This document shows, in pieces, positions 18,114 to 27,983 of a stretch of DNA of 64,000 bases (position 1 is its first letter; every line of letters starts with the position of its first letter). The DNA is from Oceanobacillus saliphilus (GTDB lineage: Bacteria > Bacillota > Bacilli > Bacillales > Amphibacillaceae). Made by a program: the position numbers and the translations under genes. Location of the stretch: positions 141,535-205,534 of the forward strand of contig NZ_JALCZU010000009.1 in NCBI RefSeq assembly GCF_023522835.1, given 5' to 3'. The notes below the pieces were generated by a model. That model saw only the letters and a list, made by a program, of their open reading frames with translations. It ran no database searches and was not told the origin of the DNA.

Positions 18114-20162
18114 TTATTCAAGATTATATTTCTCCATTTTATAATATAAGTTACGCACGGAAATACCCAATGCTTTAGCGGTTTTTGTTTTATTAAAATC
18201 ATTCTGTTCATAAATTCTGGAAATATAATCTTTTTCAAATAATTCCGTTGCATACTGCAAGGAATTTTCTTCTATAAGTGTTGTCGCAGGTTGGCGCGCT
18301 TTTTTTGGTTTCCCGGACAAATCTGGTATGTATTGCTTTTTGATGACTTCTTCATTCAAATCCATAAAAATCATGGCGCGGCCGATTACATTTTCGAGTT
18401 CTCGCACATTACCTGGCCAAGCGTGTTGTTTTAATTCATGTAGTGCTTCATCTGAAATTGTCCGTACATTTCTACTATAGTCTTCATTTATTTTCTGAAT
18501 AATATGGTGAATTAATTCCGGTAAATCGCTCATTCTTTCTTTAACGGACGGAATGAATATAGGAAGTTTATTTAATCGATAGTATAAATCCTCTCTAAAC
18601 GTATTATTCGTGATGGCTTTTTCAAGATTTACATTTGTTGCAGTTATTATACGTACATCGATAGAAATGGGTTTGGATCCCCCTACTTTCACAATTTCAT
18701 TTTCCTGCAGAACCCGAAGTAATTTGGCCTGTACATTCAATGAGAGTTCGCTTATTTCATCAAGAAAGATGCTACCGTGATTTGCTTCTTCAAACAATCC
18801 TTTTTTACCACCCAGTTTAGCACCGGTAAAGGAGCCTTCTTCATAGCCGAATAACTCACTTTCCAGTAAAGATTCTGCAATTGCTGCGCAGTTTACCCGG
18901 ATAAATTTATTATGTTTTCGATCGCTTTCATTATGGATTGCATGCGCAAATAGTTCTTTTCCTGTACCTGATTCGCCTCTCAATAATACTGTTGCAGGCG
19001 TTTTTGCTCCAACTTTTGCCTGTTCCAGCGCAAGTTTCATTTCCGGAGAGCTTCCTATAATATCATCAAACGTATATCTTGCTTCCAGATTACGAATAAT
19101 TTGTCGGGCTCTTTGTAATTCCTTTGTCAGTGACTGGATTTCAGTAACATCATGCAGAACACCTACGCTACCTTTAATTATTCCATTGACGATGATTGGA
19201 GCTACATTTACGATTACTTCTTTCTTTCCAGGTCCTACTTTCATACGGCCCCCCCGGAATGCCCTTCTCGTTTGGAGAACTTTCATGTGTAAGCTTTCGC
19301 CTTCGGAAATATCTACAGTAGCAGGAAGTCCGATAACATCCTTTTCTTGTAATCCGGTTATACGAGTGTAAGCTGGGTTGATAATAAGTCCTTTTCCGTT
19401 TTCATCTACAACGCTAATCGCTTCATCGGAGGATTTAATAATGGCTTCTAGCAAAATTTTAATTTCGATAAGATCCGTATTTTCCTCTGCAAGCTTCATA
19501 ACTTCCGTGATATCCTTGAATACAGCAAAAGCCCCGATTAACTCCCCTATTTCGTTAATAATTGGAATTCTCGTTGAAACGACTTTTTTGCCGTTTTTAA
19601 GGATAAGCTTTTGGTTTACTTCTTTTCTCTGCGTTTGCAGAACGTGCGGTAGTCTTGTTGTAGCGATTAGCTCTTTAATATTTCTACCTTCAAATTGCTC
19701 TCGCTTTTTATCAAGGATCTTTTCAGCGCTTTTGTTTATAAATTGGATTTTTTCACTTCTGTTGATAACGATCATGCCGTCATGAATGTGATTTAAAATC
19801 AGTTCCTGATTCTTTGTCTGGGATTTTAACCTTTTCAGAAGGGATTCTTTTTCATCTAGCAGTTCTGAAATAATGTAGGCAACCGAACCGGGAATAACAA
19901 CCGTTTTCTTAGGTCTTTTCTCTATAATTTCCTCAAGTACGCTTTCATCGCCAGTTGCTTCAATTACAATATCGATATCTTTATCAATCCACGTAATCCA
20001 TTCTGATCCGACAGGAATAGATTTCCTTGAAGCCATCTTTAATCCTGTTGCATTTTTATTAATATCAATTACAGCAGCAATCTCCATGGTCTCCATCTCC
20101 TGAAGCAGATTGAATAAGGCACTGCCACCTTTACCTGCTCCGACAATAAGTATACGTTTCAT
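18114..20162 (-). CDS. bkdR: Sigma-54-dependent activator of branched-chain amino acid catabolism
   Basis: A 682-residue enhancer-binding protein. Residues 1-110 resemble a Rossmann-type dinucleotide-binding domain ([13 protein letters not shown]). Two PAS domains follow at about 125-235 and 245-355, then an AAA+ domain with Walker A GESGTGKE, the sigma-contact loop GSFTGA (a variant of GAFTGA), and Walker B IFLDEIS. A Fis-type helix-turn-helix ends the protein. The ATG was chosen over an upstream one because AAGGTGG precedes it. It sits directly upstream of the sigma-54 promoter it is expected to activate. Confidence 0.92.
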   Translation of the reverse strand: MKRILIVGAGKGGSALFNLLQEMETMEIAAVIDINKNATGLKMASRKSIPVGSEWITWIDKDIDIVIEATGDESVLEEIIEKRPKKTVVIPGSVAYIISELLDEKESLLKRLKSQTKNQELILNHIHDGMIVINRSEKIQFINKSAEKILDKKREQFEGRNIKELIATTRLPHVLQTQRKEVNQKLILKNGKKVVSTRIPIINEIGELIGAFAVFKDITEVMKLAEENTDLIEIKILLEAIIKSSDEAISVVDENGKGLIINPAYTRITGLQEKDVIGLPATVDISEGESLHMKVLQTRRAFRGGRMKVGPGKKEVIVNVAPIIVNGIIKGSVGVLHDVTEIQSLTKELQRARQIIRNLEARYTFDDIIGSSPEMKLALEQAKVGAKTPATVLLRGESGTGKELFAHAIHNESDRKHNKFIRVNCAAIAESLLESELFGYEEGSFTGAKLGGKKGLFEEANHGSIFLDEISELSLNVQAKLLRVLQENEIVKVGGSKPISIDVRIITATNVNLEKAITNNTFREDLYYRLNKLPIFIPSVKERMSDLPELIHHIIQKINEDYSRNVRTISDEALHELKQHAWPGNVRELENVIGRAMIFMDLNEEVIKKQYIPDLSGKPKKARQPATTLIEENSLQYATELFEKDYISRIYEQNDFNKTKTAKALGISVRNLYYKMEKYNLE

Positions 20163-20174
20163 GCGATCCCACCT

Positions 20175-20190
20175 TGCAATTATTTGCATG
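20175..20190. promoter_or_regulatory. Putative BkdR site just upstream of bkdR
   Basis: TGCAATTATTTGCATG differs from the palindrome at the bcd promoter by two bases. It lies 13 bases before the bkdR start codon, where binding could repress bkdR transcription or translation initiation. Function is inferred. Confidence 0.45.
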
Positions 20191-20311
20191 ATATTAGTTT
20201 ACTTTAGTATGCATGAATTAGCAAATAGACAAACATTTCTATTATTATTATATTTTGATATACTTGATTAGATAGGTGAAACAAAGATAAAATATCAAAG
20301 GGGAAAATGGA

Positions 20312-20557
20312 ATGGTGAGACTTATTGCACTTCTTATGCTTTTTATTCCCGGGGTCATTGCTGCCTTTGGTATTAAACTAATGCGCGATACGCTTTTCAA
20401 TGATTTTTACCCGATATTCTTTTACGCAAGTATTCAGTTTGTTATCGGTCTCTTACTATTTATTGGTGGCATACTTTTTCTTGGAGGGTTCATTATTTAT
20501 AGGGACAAAAAAAAGCAACAGCATTTGAAGGAGAATAATCAGCATAAAAGTAATTAA
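20312..20557 (+). CDS. yqzF: DUF2627 family small membrane protein (YqzF)
   Basis: An 81-residue protein with two hydrophobic helices (about 4-22 and 34-62) and a charged Lys/Gln-rich C-terminal tail. The length, helix pattern and location beside bkdR match YqzF/DUF2627. Function unknown. The start has an AAGGGG site. Confidence 0.82.
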   Translation: MVRLIALLMLFIPGVIAAFGIKLMRDTLFNDFYPIFFYASIQFVIGLLLFIGGILFLGGFIIYRDKKKQQHLKENNQHKSN

Positions 20558-20587
20558 AAAAGATGGAAAATTATCCGTCTTTTTTTA
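20556..20587 (+). terminator. Terminator of yqzF
   Basis: AGATGGA (20561-20567) pairs with TCCGTCT (20574-20580) with one G-T pair, followed by seven further T residues. Confidence 0.8.
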
Positions 20588-20658
20588 TTATTTTTAACGA
20601 TTTGCCGTTTAAATATGGTATATTAGTAAAAAATTAAGTGTTTCAGGGGGATTCTGTA

Positions 20659-22005
20659 ATGAAAGTAGCAAAATTTGGGGGAAGTTCAGTAGCAAATGCA
20701 ACGCAGTTGATAAAAGTAGGGAACATCATTAAAAGTGACCCCAACAGAAAATTTGTCGTTGTTTCCGCTCCTGGTAAACGATTTAGCGACGATATTAAGA
20801 TGACAGACATGCTTATTGAGCTCGGTACAGCGTACATGAATGGAGCGACATATGAAGAAAATCTAATTGCTGTTTTGAATCGTTTCTCTGAAATCATTGA
20901 AGACTTGAAAGTTGATGATTCAGTGTATACTGAAATCGAAACAGATATTAAATCGGCTTTGGCAGTTGAAGGTTCACCGGAAAATAAAATGGATGCCATT
21001 AAAGCAATCGGTGAAAATAGCTCAGCTAAAATACTTAGTGCTTACCTAAATACACTAGGCATAGAAGCATCCTATGTTAATCCTAAAGAAGCCGGTATAA
21101 TTGTCAGCGATGAACCGGGAAATGCCAGAATATTACCGGAAAGCTTCGATAAAATATATACCCTTCGTGAAAAGGAGGGTGTTCTTGTCATCCCAGGTTT
21201 CTTTGGCTATTCGAAGGAAGGAAAATTAGTTACATTCTCCAGAGGTGGTTCTGATATTACTGGTTCTATTATCGCTGCAGGAATAAAAGCGGAAATGTAT
21301 GAAAATTTTACAGATGTCGACTCCGTTTACACTGTAAATCCCACTATTGTCAAAAATCCTAAAGAGATAACTACCCTGACATATAAAGAAATGCGTGAAC
21401 TGTCCTACGCTGGGTTTTCAGTATTTCATGATGAAGCACTAATTCCGGCATTTAGGGAAAAGATACCTGTATGCATTAAGAACACAAATAATCCGGAAGC
21501 CCGAGGTACACTCATCGTCGCAGAAAAGGAAGCAAGTGAAAAATGTGTTGTTGGAATTGCGAGTGATACTGGTTTTTGCAGTTTGTATGTAAGCAAATAT
21601 TTAATGAACCGTGAAATTGGGTTTGGACGTAAATTATTGAATATTTTTGAAGATGAAGGTATTTCATTTGAACACGCCCCATCCGGAATCGATGACATGT
21701 CGGTAATATTTAGGGACAGTAAATTTACTGCAGAAAAAGAAAATACCGTTGTAAATCGTATAAAAGAAGAATTACATGTCGACACAGTGAGTATTCATAG
21801 AGATATAGCAGTAATCATGGTTGTAGGTGAAGGTCTTGTAAATACCATCGGAGTGGCAGGAAAAGCTACATCTGCATTCGAAAAAGCCAATGTTAACATT
21901 GAAATGATCAATCAAGGTTCTTCTGAGGTTTCCATGATGTTCGGTATTCAAGCCTCTGATATTAATGATGCAATTCAGTCACTTTATACTGCTTTCTTTG
22001 AATAA
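20659..22005 (+). CDS. Aspartate kinase (YclM/ThrD-like)
   Basis: A 448-residue monofunctional aspartokinase for the Lys/Thr/Met pathway. The N-terminal KFGGSSVAN and the internal FSRGGSDITGSI are kinase-domain hallmarks. Two ACT regulatory domains occupy the last 150 residues. The length fits aspartokinase III of the YclM type, and it is a single chain without the internal start of LysC-type enzymes. The ATG is preceded by GGGGG; an in-frame upstream GTG lacks a ribosome site. No lysine riboswitch is visible in the short leader. Confidence 0.9.
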   Translation: MKVAKFGGSSVANATQLIKVGNIIKSDPNRKFVVVSAPGKRFSDDIKMTDMLIELGTAYMNGATYEENLIAVLNRFSEIIEDLKVDDSVYTEIETDIKSALAVEGSPENKMDAIKAIGENSSAKILSAYLNTLGIEASYVNPKEAGIIVSDEPGNARILPESFDKIYTLREKEGVLVIPGFFGYSKEGKLVTFSRGGSDITGSIIAAGIKAEMYENFTDVDSVYTVNPTIVKNPKEITTLTYKEMRELSYAGFSVFHDEALIPAFREKIPVCIKNTNNPEARGTLIVAEKEASEKCVVGIASDTGFCSLYVSKYLMNREIGFGRKLLNIFEDEGISFEHAPSGIDDMSVIFRDSKFTAEKENTVVNRIKEELHVDTVSIHRDIAVIMVVGEGLVNTIGVAGKATSAFEKANVNIEMINQGSSEVSMMFGIQASDINDAIQSLYTAFFE

Positions 22006-22023
22006 TCGGCAGGAACAGAAAGA

Positions 22024-22070
22024 AGCGTAAGCGCCTTTTAATCACCCCTACTAAGGTCAGGCGCTAAGCA
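22024..22070. repeat. Hairpin-forming intergenic repeat
   Basis: AGCGCCTT (22030-22037) pairs with AAGG and GGCGCT (22053-22065). The wording resembles small dispersed hairpins common between Bacillaceae genes; only one copy lies in this window. Confidence 0.4.
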
Positions 22071-22112
22071 ACACTGTTTTTTGTACGACTCATGAACTGG
22101 TGTATCATCCAT

Positions 22113-22160
22113 AAAAAAGAAAAAATATTACCGTAAGAAGGTAATATTTTTTCTTTTTTT
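22113..22160. terminator. Bidirectional terminator between aspartokinase and spo0A
   Basis: A near-perfect stem formed by a run ending AAAATATTACC and its complement starting GGTAATATTTT, with A/T runs on both sides. It can end both converging transcripts. Confidence 0.85.
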
Positions 22161-22938
22161 AACTCACTCTATGTTCGAGACGTAATCGGTCTGCTACCAT
22201 TGCGATGAATTCGGAATTTGTAGGTTTTGCTTTGGAAATATTGATCGTATAACCGAATAAAGCCGATATCGAATCGATGTTTCCTCTGCTCCAGGCTACT
22301 TCGATGGCATGACGAATTGCTCTCTCCACTCTAGAAGCTGTCGTATTAAACTTTTTGGCTATATCCGGATAAAGTACTTTCGTGATGGACCCGAGCAGTT
22401 CTATATCATTATAGACCATTGTAATTGCTTCCCTTAAATACATGTATCCTTTAATATGAGCGGGAACTCCAATCTCATGAATAATATTGGTAATATTGGC
22501 TTCCAAGTCCTGCTTTTTTCTTTCCACCTTTGATGATTTGCTCATATTCGGGCTAATGGAAGTTGCTCCCTGTACCTGCCTTACTTGATCAGCCAAATTA
22601 TCCATATCAAATGGTTTTAAAATGAAATAGGAAGCTCCGAGGTCAACAGCTTTTTTCATAACCTCTTCCTGACCAAAAGCAGTAAGCATAATAACATGTG
22701 GCTTATTCTTTTTTCCCATTGTTCTCAATGTATTTAAAACCGCAAGTCCATCAATATGCGGCATGATAATATCTAATATTAAAACATCTGGATCTCTCTG
22801 CTCAAGCATGGATATGCAATCCCTGCCATTATAAGCTGTACCTATAACCTCAATATCATCCTGTTCCTCGAAATACTCCCCCATCAACTGAATCAATTCT
22901 CTGTTATCATCAACTAAGCATACTGATATTTTATCCAA
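22159..22938 (-). CDS. spo0A: Sporulation master response regulator Spo0A
   Basis: A 259-residue response regulator controlling entry into sporulation. The receiver domain has the acidic pair Asp10/Asp11 and the phosphoacceptor Asp56 ([12 protein letters not shown]). The C-terminal effector domain has the invariant [16 protein letters not shown] and [14 protein letters not shown] helices. It starts at TTG behind GGGGAGG. As in Bacillus it lies next to spoIVB and recN. Confidence 0.97.
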   Translation of the reverse strand: MDKISVCLVDDNRELIQLMGEYFEEQDDIEVIGTAYNGRDCISMLEQRDPDVLILDIIMPHIDGLAVLNTLRTMGKKNKPHVIMLTAFGQEEVMKKAVDLGASYFILKPFDMDNLADQVRQVQGATSISPNMSKSSKVERKKQDLEANITNIIHEIGVPAHIKGYMYLREAITMVYNDIELLGSITKVLYPDIAKKFNTTASRVERAIRHAIEVAWSRGNIDSISALFGYTINISKAKPTNSEFIAMVADRLRLEHRVS

Positions 22939-22976
22939 AATACGTTTCCTCCCCTTTGTGCTGGTATCCTATTTAC

Positions 22977-23005
22977 ATATTCTACAAAAAGTGAAAATAT
23001 CCTCT
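22977..23005 (-). promoter_or_regulatory. Sigma-H promoter of spo0A
   Basis: On the minus strand the -35 AGAGGATAT and the -10 GTAGAATAT are separated by 11 bases. Both match the sigma-H consensus (RNAGGATWW, RNNGAATWW) at every position. Predicted start is near 22970. Confidence 0.75.
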
Positions 23006-23098
23006 TTTTATTTAAAAAACATTAAAAAAATTTAGATATTCTTCATTATCTTCCACTTTCCTCCTATTTACGATAGTATTCGATAATAAAAAAATCGT

Positions 23099-23107
23099 TT
23101 TGTCGAA
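23099..23107 (+). promoter_or_regulatory. Spo0A box upstream of spo0A
   Basis: TTTGTCGAA matches the Spo0A-binding consensus (TTTGTCRAA). It lies about 100 bp upstream of the sigma-H promoter, consistent with autoregulation. Confidence 0.55.
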
Positions 23108-23153
23108 TTTTATTTTACTATAATTTTATTATAACAAATATTTTAACAATTGC

Positions 23154-23198
23154 TACTAAAAAAATGCTTGTAATGGATATTTTTTCCACTACAAGCAT
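23154..23198 (-). terminator. Terminator of spoIVB
   Basis: ATGCTTGTA (23164-23172) pairs with TACAAGCAT (23190-23198). On the minus strand a run of seven T residues follows. Confidence 0.8.
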
Positions 23199-23201
23199 GA
23201 T

Positions 23202-24443
23202 TCAAGCTGCTTCTTTATCATTTGATCGTTTTGATATAATTCCTGCATCCTGCAGCATCCATTCGATGTGGACGCCATAGCCTGAAGTCGGATCATTTAC
23301 AAACACATGTGTTACCGCTCCAATCACTTTTCCGTTTTGTATAATCGGGCTGCCGCTCATACCTTGAACAATGCCGCCGGTACTCTGCAATAATTTTGGA
23401 TCTGTAATCTGGATTACCATACCTTTGGTTGCTGGAAATTTTTGGGGTATGTTGCTTACGATCTCAATGTCAAATTCTTCAATTTTTTCATCTTCGACAA
23501 CAGTAAGAATTTTTGCGGGTCCTTCTTTTACTTCATGTGATAATGCAACAGGCAATGGTTTGTTAACTTTTTCATTTTTTATGGATTCTTCAAGTTTACC
23601 GAATATTCCATATGGTGTGTTCTTCGTAATTGTTCCTATTTTATCCTGATCAACAGAAAATTTTGCCTGCTTCTCACCGGGCACACCGTTATTGCCTTTT
23701 TCGATGGACGTAACGGAAGAATTTACGATTGTCCCATTATTTATTTCAATTGGCTTTTTCGTATCCATATCCGATATGATATGTCCTAAAGCCCCATATT
23801 TTTTGGATTTTGGTTCATAGAACGTCATCGTTCCGATACCAGCAGCAGAGTCACGTATATATAATCCAATTTTATATTCCTTTTCTTTTTCATCGAGTAC
23901 AGGTTGAAGGGAAGTGTTTAATGTTTCTTCACCTCGTTTAATTGTTAAATCCATTTTACTATGATTTTGGCCTGCTTTTTTCACGTATGATTTGATATCA
24001 CTCATCCCGTTTATTGGCTCGCCATTGATTTTTAGTATCACGTCGCCAACATTTACCTTGGCTTCTTCACCAGGGGAAGAGACTCCTGCATCACCATTAA
24101 CAAGATGGTGTCCAACAACTAATACTCCAAGCGTACTTAATTTTACACCAATTGATTGTCCTCCGGGAATTACTCGAATTTCGCTTAAATCTGTCGTACG
24201 GCTAACTTTTCTCATGGGAAGAACGGATGCCTGACTAACTTGATGACTTACTGTTTCACTACTTATTCTGTCCTCATTTGTTGGATTTGTACTATTTGTC
24301 TGATTCTGAAATGCTGTAATTTCATTTCCATAAACAAAACTTATCTGTCCTGCTCCAACGTTATATATTGAAGATGCGAATAGAATAATCAAAAGGATAC
24401 TGCATAGTGAAACTGTAAGATTTTTTATTTTTTTATCTTTCAC
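23202..24443 (-). CDS. spoIVB: SpoIVB serine peptidase (sporulation sigma-K checkpoint)
   Basis: A 413-residue S55-family peptidase made in the forespore to trigger pro-sigma-K processing. It has an N-terminal membrane segment (about residues 8-28), a PDZ domain near 105-185, the family motif [20 protein letters not shown] with the catalytic His, and the nucleophile Ser in [12 protein letters not shown]. The GTG start is preferred because AAGGAG lies ten bases before it. It sits between recN and spo0A as in Bacillus. Confidence 0.93.
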   Translation of the reverse strand: MKDKKIKNLTVSLCSILLIILFASSIYNVGAGQISFVYGNEITAFQNQTNSTNPTNEDRISSETVSHQVSQASVLPMRKVSRTTDLSEIRVIPGGQSIGVKLSTLGVLVVGHHLVNGDAGVSSPGEEAKVNVGDVILKINGEPINGMSDIKSYVKKAGQNHSKMDLTIKRGEETLNTSLQPVLDEKEKEYKIGLYIRDSAAGIGTMTFYEPKSKKYGALGHIISDMDTKKPIEINNGTIVNSSVTSIEKGNNGVPGEKQAKFSVDQDKIGTITKNTPYGIFGKLEESIKNEKVNKPLPVALSHEVKEGPAKILTVVEDEKIEEFDIEIVSNIPQKFPATKGMVIQITDPKLLQSTGGIVQGMSGSPIIQNGKVIGAVTHVFVNDPTSGYGVHIEWMLQDAGIISKRSNDKEAA

Positions 24444-24645
24444 TCGAATCACGCTCCTTCTCCCAACCCACAACATACCTCAATTCTGTACTCCTAATTT
24501 GACCTGGATAGGTACAAAATAAACTGGAGAAACATATGATATATGTGTAACATTACCTGTCACTTTTTTTGCAAACCAAGTATAAGTGTATACATGCATG
24601 TACCTGTCTAAGATTGAGTTGATAAAATTGCTAAAAAAGGAAAAT

Positions 24646-24677
24646 AAAAAAACCGGATACTATATTTTCCGGTTTTT
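24646..24677 (-). terminator. Terminator of recN
   Basis: AAAAACCGGA pairs with TCCGGTTTTT, flanked by A- and T-runs. It lies 19 bp past the recN stop. Confidence 0.8.
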
Positions 24678-24695
24678 AACGAATTTTATCCCTTA

Positions 24696-26396
24696 TTAAT
24701 TTGTTTTAAATGCAGAAGCAAGTGTCAGCATTTCTTTAGCGTGGTTTTTTGCCGTTTCCGTCAACTTTGTACCAGTAATCATTCTGCTCAATTCTTCAAT
24801 TTGTTCTACGTCGGTCAATTCCTTCACATTTGTTGAGGTTCGATGATTCTTTTCATTTTTTTGGATAAATTTATGTGTATCAGCCATCGCTGCAACTTGC
24901 GGTAAATGTGTGATACACAACACTTGTGAATCATTGGAAATTTGATAAATCTTTTCAGCAATGGCTTGTGCAACACGACCACTTACACCTGTATCAACTT
25001 CATCGAAAATAACACTCGTAATTCCTAGATGCTTGGAAAATATTCTTTTCAGAGCAAGCATTATTCTGGAAAGTTCCCCACCTGACGCTACTTTTGCTAA
25101 TTCTTTTAACGGTTCACCAGTGTTTGTTGAAATGAGGAACTTGATTTGATCAAAACCGTTTTTATGAAGCTTTGGTTTAGACTGTATTTCATCTTCAAGA
25201 AATTTTATGGAAAAAGAAGCCTTTTCTAAATACAGTCCTTTAAGTTCACTGTAAATTTCTTTTGTTAATGACACAGCTGCTTTTTTTCGGATATCATGAA
25301 GTTGCTTTGCCTCCAAAAATGCATCTTTTTCTGTTTCTTCGATTTGCTGAAGTAATGAAGACAGGTGGGAATCCTTATTTGTAATTTGCTCCATCTCTTC
25401 TTCTATTTTAGCCATATACGCAATAATATCATTTACCGTGCTTCCATATTTTTTCTTTAAGCGGTTTATTTCATCCAGTCTGGATTCTATTTCGTTCAAA
25501 CGCTCCGGGTCAAATTGAAGTGCATCAATTTGACTTCTCAGTTCATACGTTAATTCTTCTAGGGAAAAATAATGATTGGATATTTCCTCGGATTTATCGG
25601 CTATAAATTCGTCATATTTACTGTTATCCTGTAAAGTAGTTTGAGCTTGACTTAACCATTCCAGTCCTTTTTGCTCACCGTACAAAGCGGTGTATGCGTC
25701 CTGAAGCGCCGAATGTACACGTTCAAAATTTGCAAGTGAGTTTCGCTCATTCTCGAGTAGTTCATCTTCATTCGGTGACAGGTTCGCCTGTTCAAGTTCG
25801 TTCATCTGAAACTCAAGCAAATCGAGTCGGTGAGCCATTTCCTGTTCGTTATCATTCAGCTTCTGATATCTTTTTTTCAACGTATCCAGTTTTTTATAAA
25901 GTTGCGTATATTCTTCTTTAGCCTTGGATATCAATTTAGGCTCATACATGTCTAAGAAGTCAAGGTGGTTTTCAGAATTCATTAATGACTGTGTTTCATG
26001 CTGACTATGGATATCAATTAATGTTTTCCCGAACTCCCTCAATATAGCAAGGGTAACCAGTTTGCTGTTCACTCTGCATATACTTTTACCTGATGCCGTT
26101 ATGGTGCGTTGAAGCACTACTTGTTCATCGTAAATTTCAATCCCATATTGTTTTCCGACTATATAGATTGGATGGTCTTTCCTGTCAATGATGAATAGAC
26201 CTTCAATCTCAGCTTTTTTGGCTTCATGTCTGACAAATTCTACTGACCCTCTACCACCTGCCAACAACTGGATAGCGTCAATGATGATGGACTTTCCTGC
26301 ACCTGTTTCTCCCGTTAATACCGTAAGACCTTCATGAAATGTGATAGAAATTTCATCAATAATTGCAAAATCCCGAATAGATATTTCTGTAAGCAC
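24696..26396 (-). CDS. recN: DNA repair protein RecN
   Basis: A 566-residue SMC-like ATPase for double-strand break repair. Walker A is GETGAGKS near residue 30, a long coiled coil spans about 150-370, and the C-terminal signature and Walker B are ASGGELSR and VIFDEVDTGVSG. Its N-terminal domain is intact and the length is usual for the family. It follows argR by about 50 bp. Confidence 0.96.
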   Translation of the reverse strand: MLTEISIRDFAIIDEISITFHEGLTVLTGETGAGKSIIIDAIQLLAGGRGSVEFVRHEAKKAEIEGLFIIDRKDHPIYIVGKQYGIEIYDEQVVLQRTITASGKSICRVNSKLVTLAILREFGKTLIDIHSQHETQSLMNSENHLDFLDMYEPKLISKAKEEYTQLYKKLDTLKKRYQKLNDNEQEMAHRLDLLEFQMNELEQANLSPNEDELLENERNSLANFERVHSALQDAYTALYGEQKGLEWLSQAQTTLQDNSKYDEFIADKSEEISNHYFSLEELTYELRSQIDALQFDPERLNEIESRLDEINRLKKKYGSTVNDIIAYMAKIEEEMEQITNKDSHLSSLLQQIEETEKDAFLEAKQLHDIRKKAAVSLTKEIYSELKGLYLEKASFSIKFLEDEIQSKPKLHKNGFDQIKFLISTNTGEPLKELAKVASGGELSRIMLALKRIFSKHLGITSVIFDEVDTGVSGRVAQAIAEKIYQISNDSQVLCITHLPQVAAMADTHKFIQKNEKNHRTSTNVKELTDVEQIEELSRMITGTKLTETAKNHAKEMLTLASAFKTN

Positions 26397-26445
26397 AGTT
26401 ATTCATCACCCCAACAATAAAAAGATAGTATTCACATGTCATTCA

Positions 26446-26895
26446 TTAAAGCATACCAATTAATCGATTTTTAATTCCTTCAGCCTGTTCTGGTGTTCTG
26501 CAAATAATCAAGCATGTATCATCTCCACAAATCGTTCCCATTATTTCCTCCCAATCAAGGTTATCGATAAGAACTCCAACCGCATGTGCATTACCGGGTA
26601 ACGTTCTCAAAACAATAAAATGACTGGCATGCTCAATTTTAACAAAGGCATCAACGATTAGACGCTTTAACTTTTCAAGAGGATTAAAGCGTTGGTCGGC
26701 AGGCAGACTGTATTTATATTGCCCTGCTACTGTAGGGACTTTTACAAGCTGTAGCTCTTTTATATCTCTGGAAACAGTCGCTTGTGTCACGTTGTAGCCA
26801 AGGGATTTTAACAAATCTACAAGATCATCCTGGGTTTCAATGACATGTTCCGTAATTAATTCACGAATTTTAATATGGCGTTGCATTTTACTCAT
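26446..26895 (-). CDS. argR: Arginine repressor ArgR/AhrC
   Basis: A 149-residue hexameric regulator of arginine synthesis and breakdown. The winged helix-turn-helix ([15 protein letters not shown]) lies near residues 35-50 and the C-terminal arginine-binding motif [15 protein letters not shown] near 125-140. The ATG has GAGGTG upstream. The order yqxC-ahrC-recN is conserved. Confidence 0.95.
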   Translation of the reverse strand: MSKMQRHIKIRELITEHVIETQDDLVDLLKSLGYNVTQATVSRDIKELQLVKVPTVAGQYKYSLPADQRFNPLEKLKRLIVDAFVKIEHASHFIVLRTLPGNAHAVGVLIDNLDWEEIMGTICGDDTCLIICRTPEQAEGIKNRLIGML

Positions 26896-26943
26896 GATAC
26901 ACCTCTTTATATTTTAACCTATCATTTAAGACGCATGGTATTC

Positions 26944-27771
26944 CTATGTGGAAGAATATAACAAATGATGAGCTTCGTTTACCGTTTGCTCAATCAGCGT
27001 TTGATGAGGCTCATCATTGGAAATCGAAACAGCCTTTTCCCAACCCAAATGCGCAAGAAATTCAATATTTCCTTCTCCACCTGTTATAGGTGAAAAGGTC
27101 AGGTTAATTAACTTATATCCCTCTTTTTCAGCAAATGCAATTATTTTGGTTAAAACTTCCATATGAATCGTTTTATCTCTCACAATTCCTTTATTTCCCA
27201 CTTGTTCTTTTTTCGCTTCGAATTGTGGCTTAATCAGCATAATGACATCACTGTTTAATGATAATAGCACTTTAAGTACTGGTAAAATTAATTTTAGAGA
27301 AATGAATGATACATCGATGGATGCCAAATCCGGTTGTCCTTTTTTTAGCATATCCGGGGTAACATGACGGAAATTTGTGCGCTCCATGACTACGACTCGC
27401 TCATCATTCCTTAGTTTCCAGTCCAGTTGGTTATAGCCCACATCAATCGCATAGCTTAAACGTACACCATGCTGTAGGGCACAATCCGTAAAGCCGCCAG
27501 TTGACGAACCAATATCGATAAATATTCGATCTGTTGCAGAAATGCTGAAGTGTTTCAGGGCCTTTTCAAGCTTTAACCCTCCCCTTCCGACATATGGAAT
27601 CGTTTTTCCTTTAACGGTCAAATGGGAATTTTCTTCTACTTTCATTCCGGGCTTATCGAGCCTTACCTGTTCTGAAAAAACCAATCCTGCCATGATGATG
27701 CGTTTTGCTTTATCAATGTTTTCAACTAATTCTTTTTCGACTAATAATTCATCCAGGCGCTTTTTACTCAT
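26944..27771 (-). CDS. yqxC: TlyA/YqxC-family rRNA methyltransferase with S4 domain
   Basis: A 275-residue protein. An S4 RNA-binding domain covers residues 1-60 and an FtsJ-like Rossmann methyltransferase follows, with the S-adenosylmethionine loop DIGSSTGGFTDCALQ. The family includes 16S/23S rRNA 2'-O-methyltransferases and haemolysin-annotated proteins; the precise target here is unknown. Upstream, where dxs is expected, there is only a repeat-bearing gap. Confidence 0.9.
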   Translation of the reverse strand: MSKKRLDELLVEKELVENIDKAKRIIMAGLVFSEQVRLDKPGMKVEENSHLTVKGKTIPYVGRGGLKLEKALKHFSISATDRIFIDIGSSTGGFTDCALQHGVRLSYAIDVGYNQLDWKLRNDERVVVMERTNFRHVTPDMLKKGQPDLASIDVSFISLKLILPVLKVLLSLNSDVIMLIKPQFEAKKEQVGNKGIVRDKTIHMEVLTKIIAFAEKEGYKLINLTFSPITGGEGNIEFLAHLGWEKAVSISNDEPHQTLIEQTVNEAHHLLYSST

Positions 27772-27784
27772 TTGAAATATCCTT

Positions 27785-27975
27785 TTCTAAGAACTTTTTT
27801 ATAAGAGAAGAGAAAGTATAAATTTTTAGCTGTAATAATTCATTAACAGCCACGTCAACTCGTTCCTAGAAACTACCGTCGTAATCAAGGAATTCAAAAA
27901 GCAGCAATCGAATCACGTTTTTTGAGTTCCTTGTTTATGTGTTAAGTTTCTAGGCAGCACCTCTGCTTTTGTTCT
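27785..27975. repeat. Non-coding gap with dispersed repeat segment (dxs position)
   Basis: AGAAAGTATAAA-TTTTAGC-GTAAT at 27810-27836 recurs at 31858-31883. An inverted pair AGGAATTC/GAGTTCCT and TTCCTAGAAACT/AGTTTCTAGG surrounds the centre. No open frame of useful size is present. In B. subtilis dxs lies between ispA and yqxC. Confidence 0.5.
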
Positions 27976-27983
27976 TTGGCGAT

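Noticed and set aside
20558-20658. Lysine riboswitch before aspartokinase
   Set aside because: Only about 70 bases remain after the yqzF terminator, far too short for the structure.
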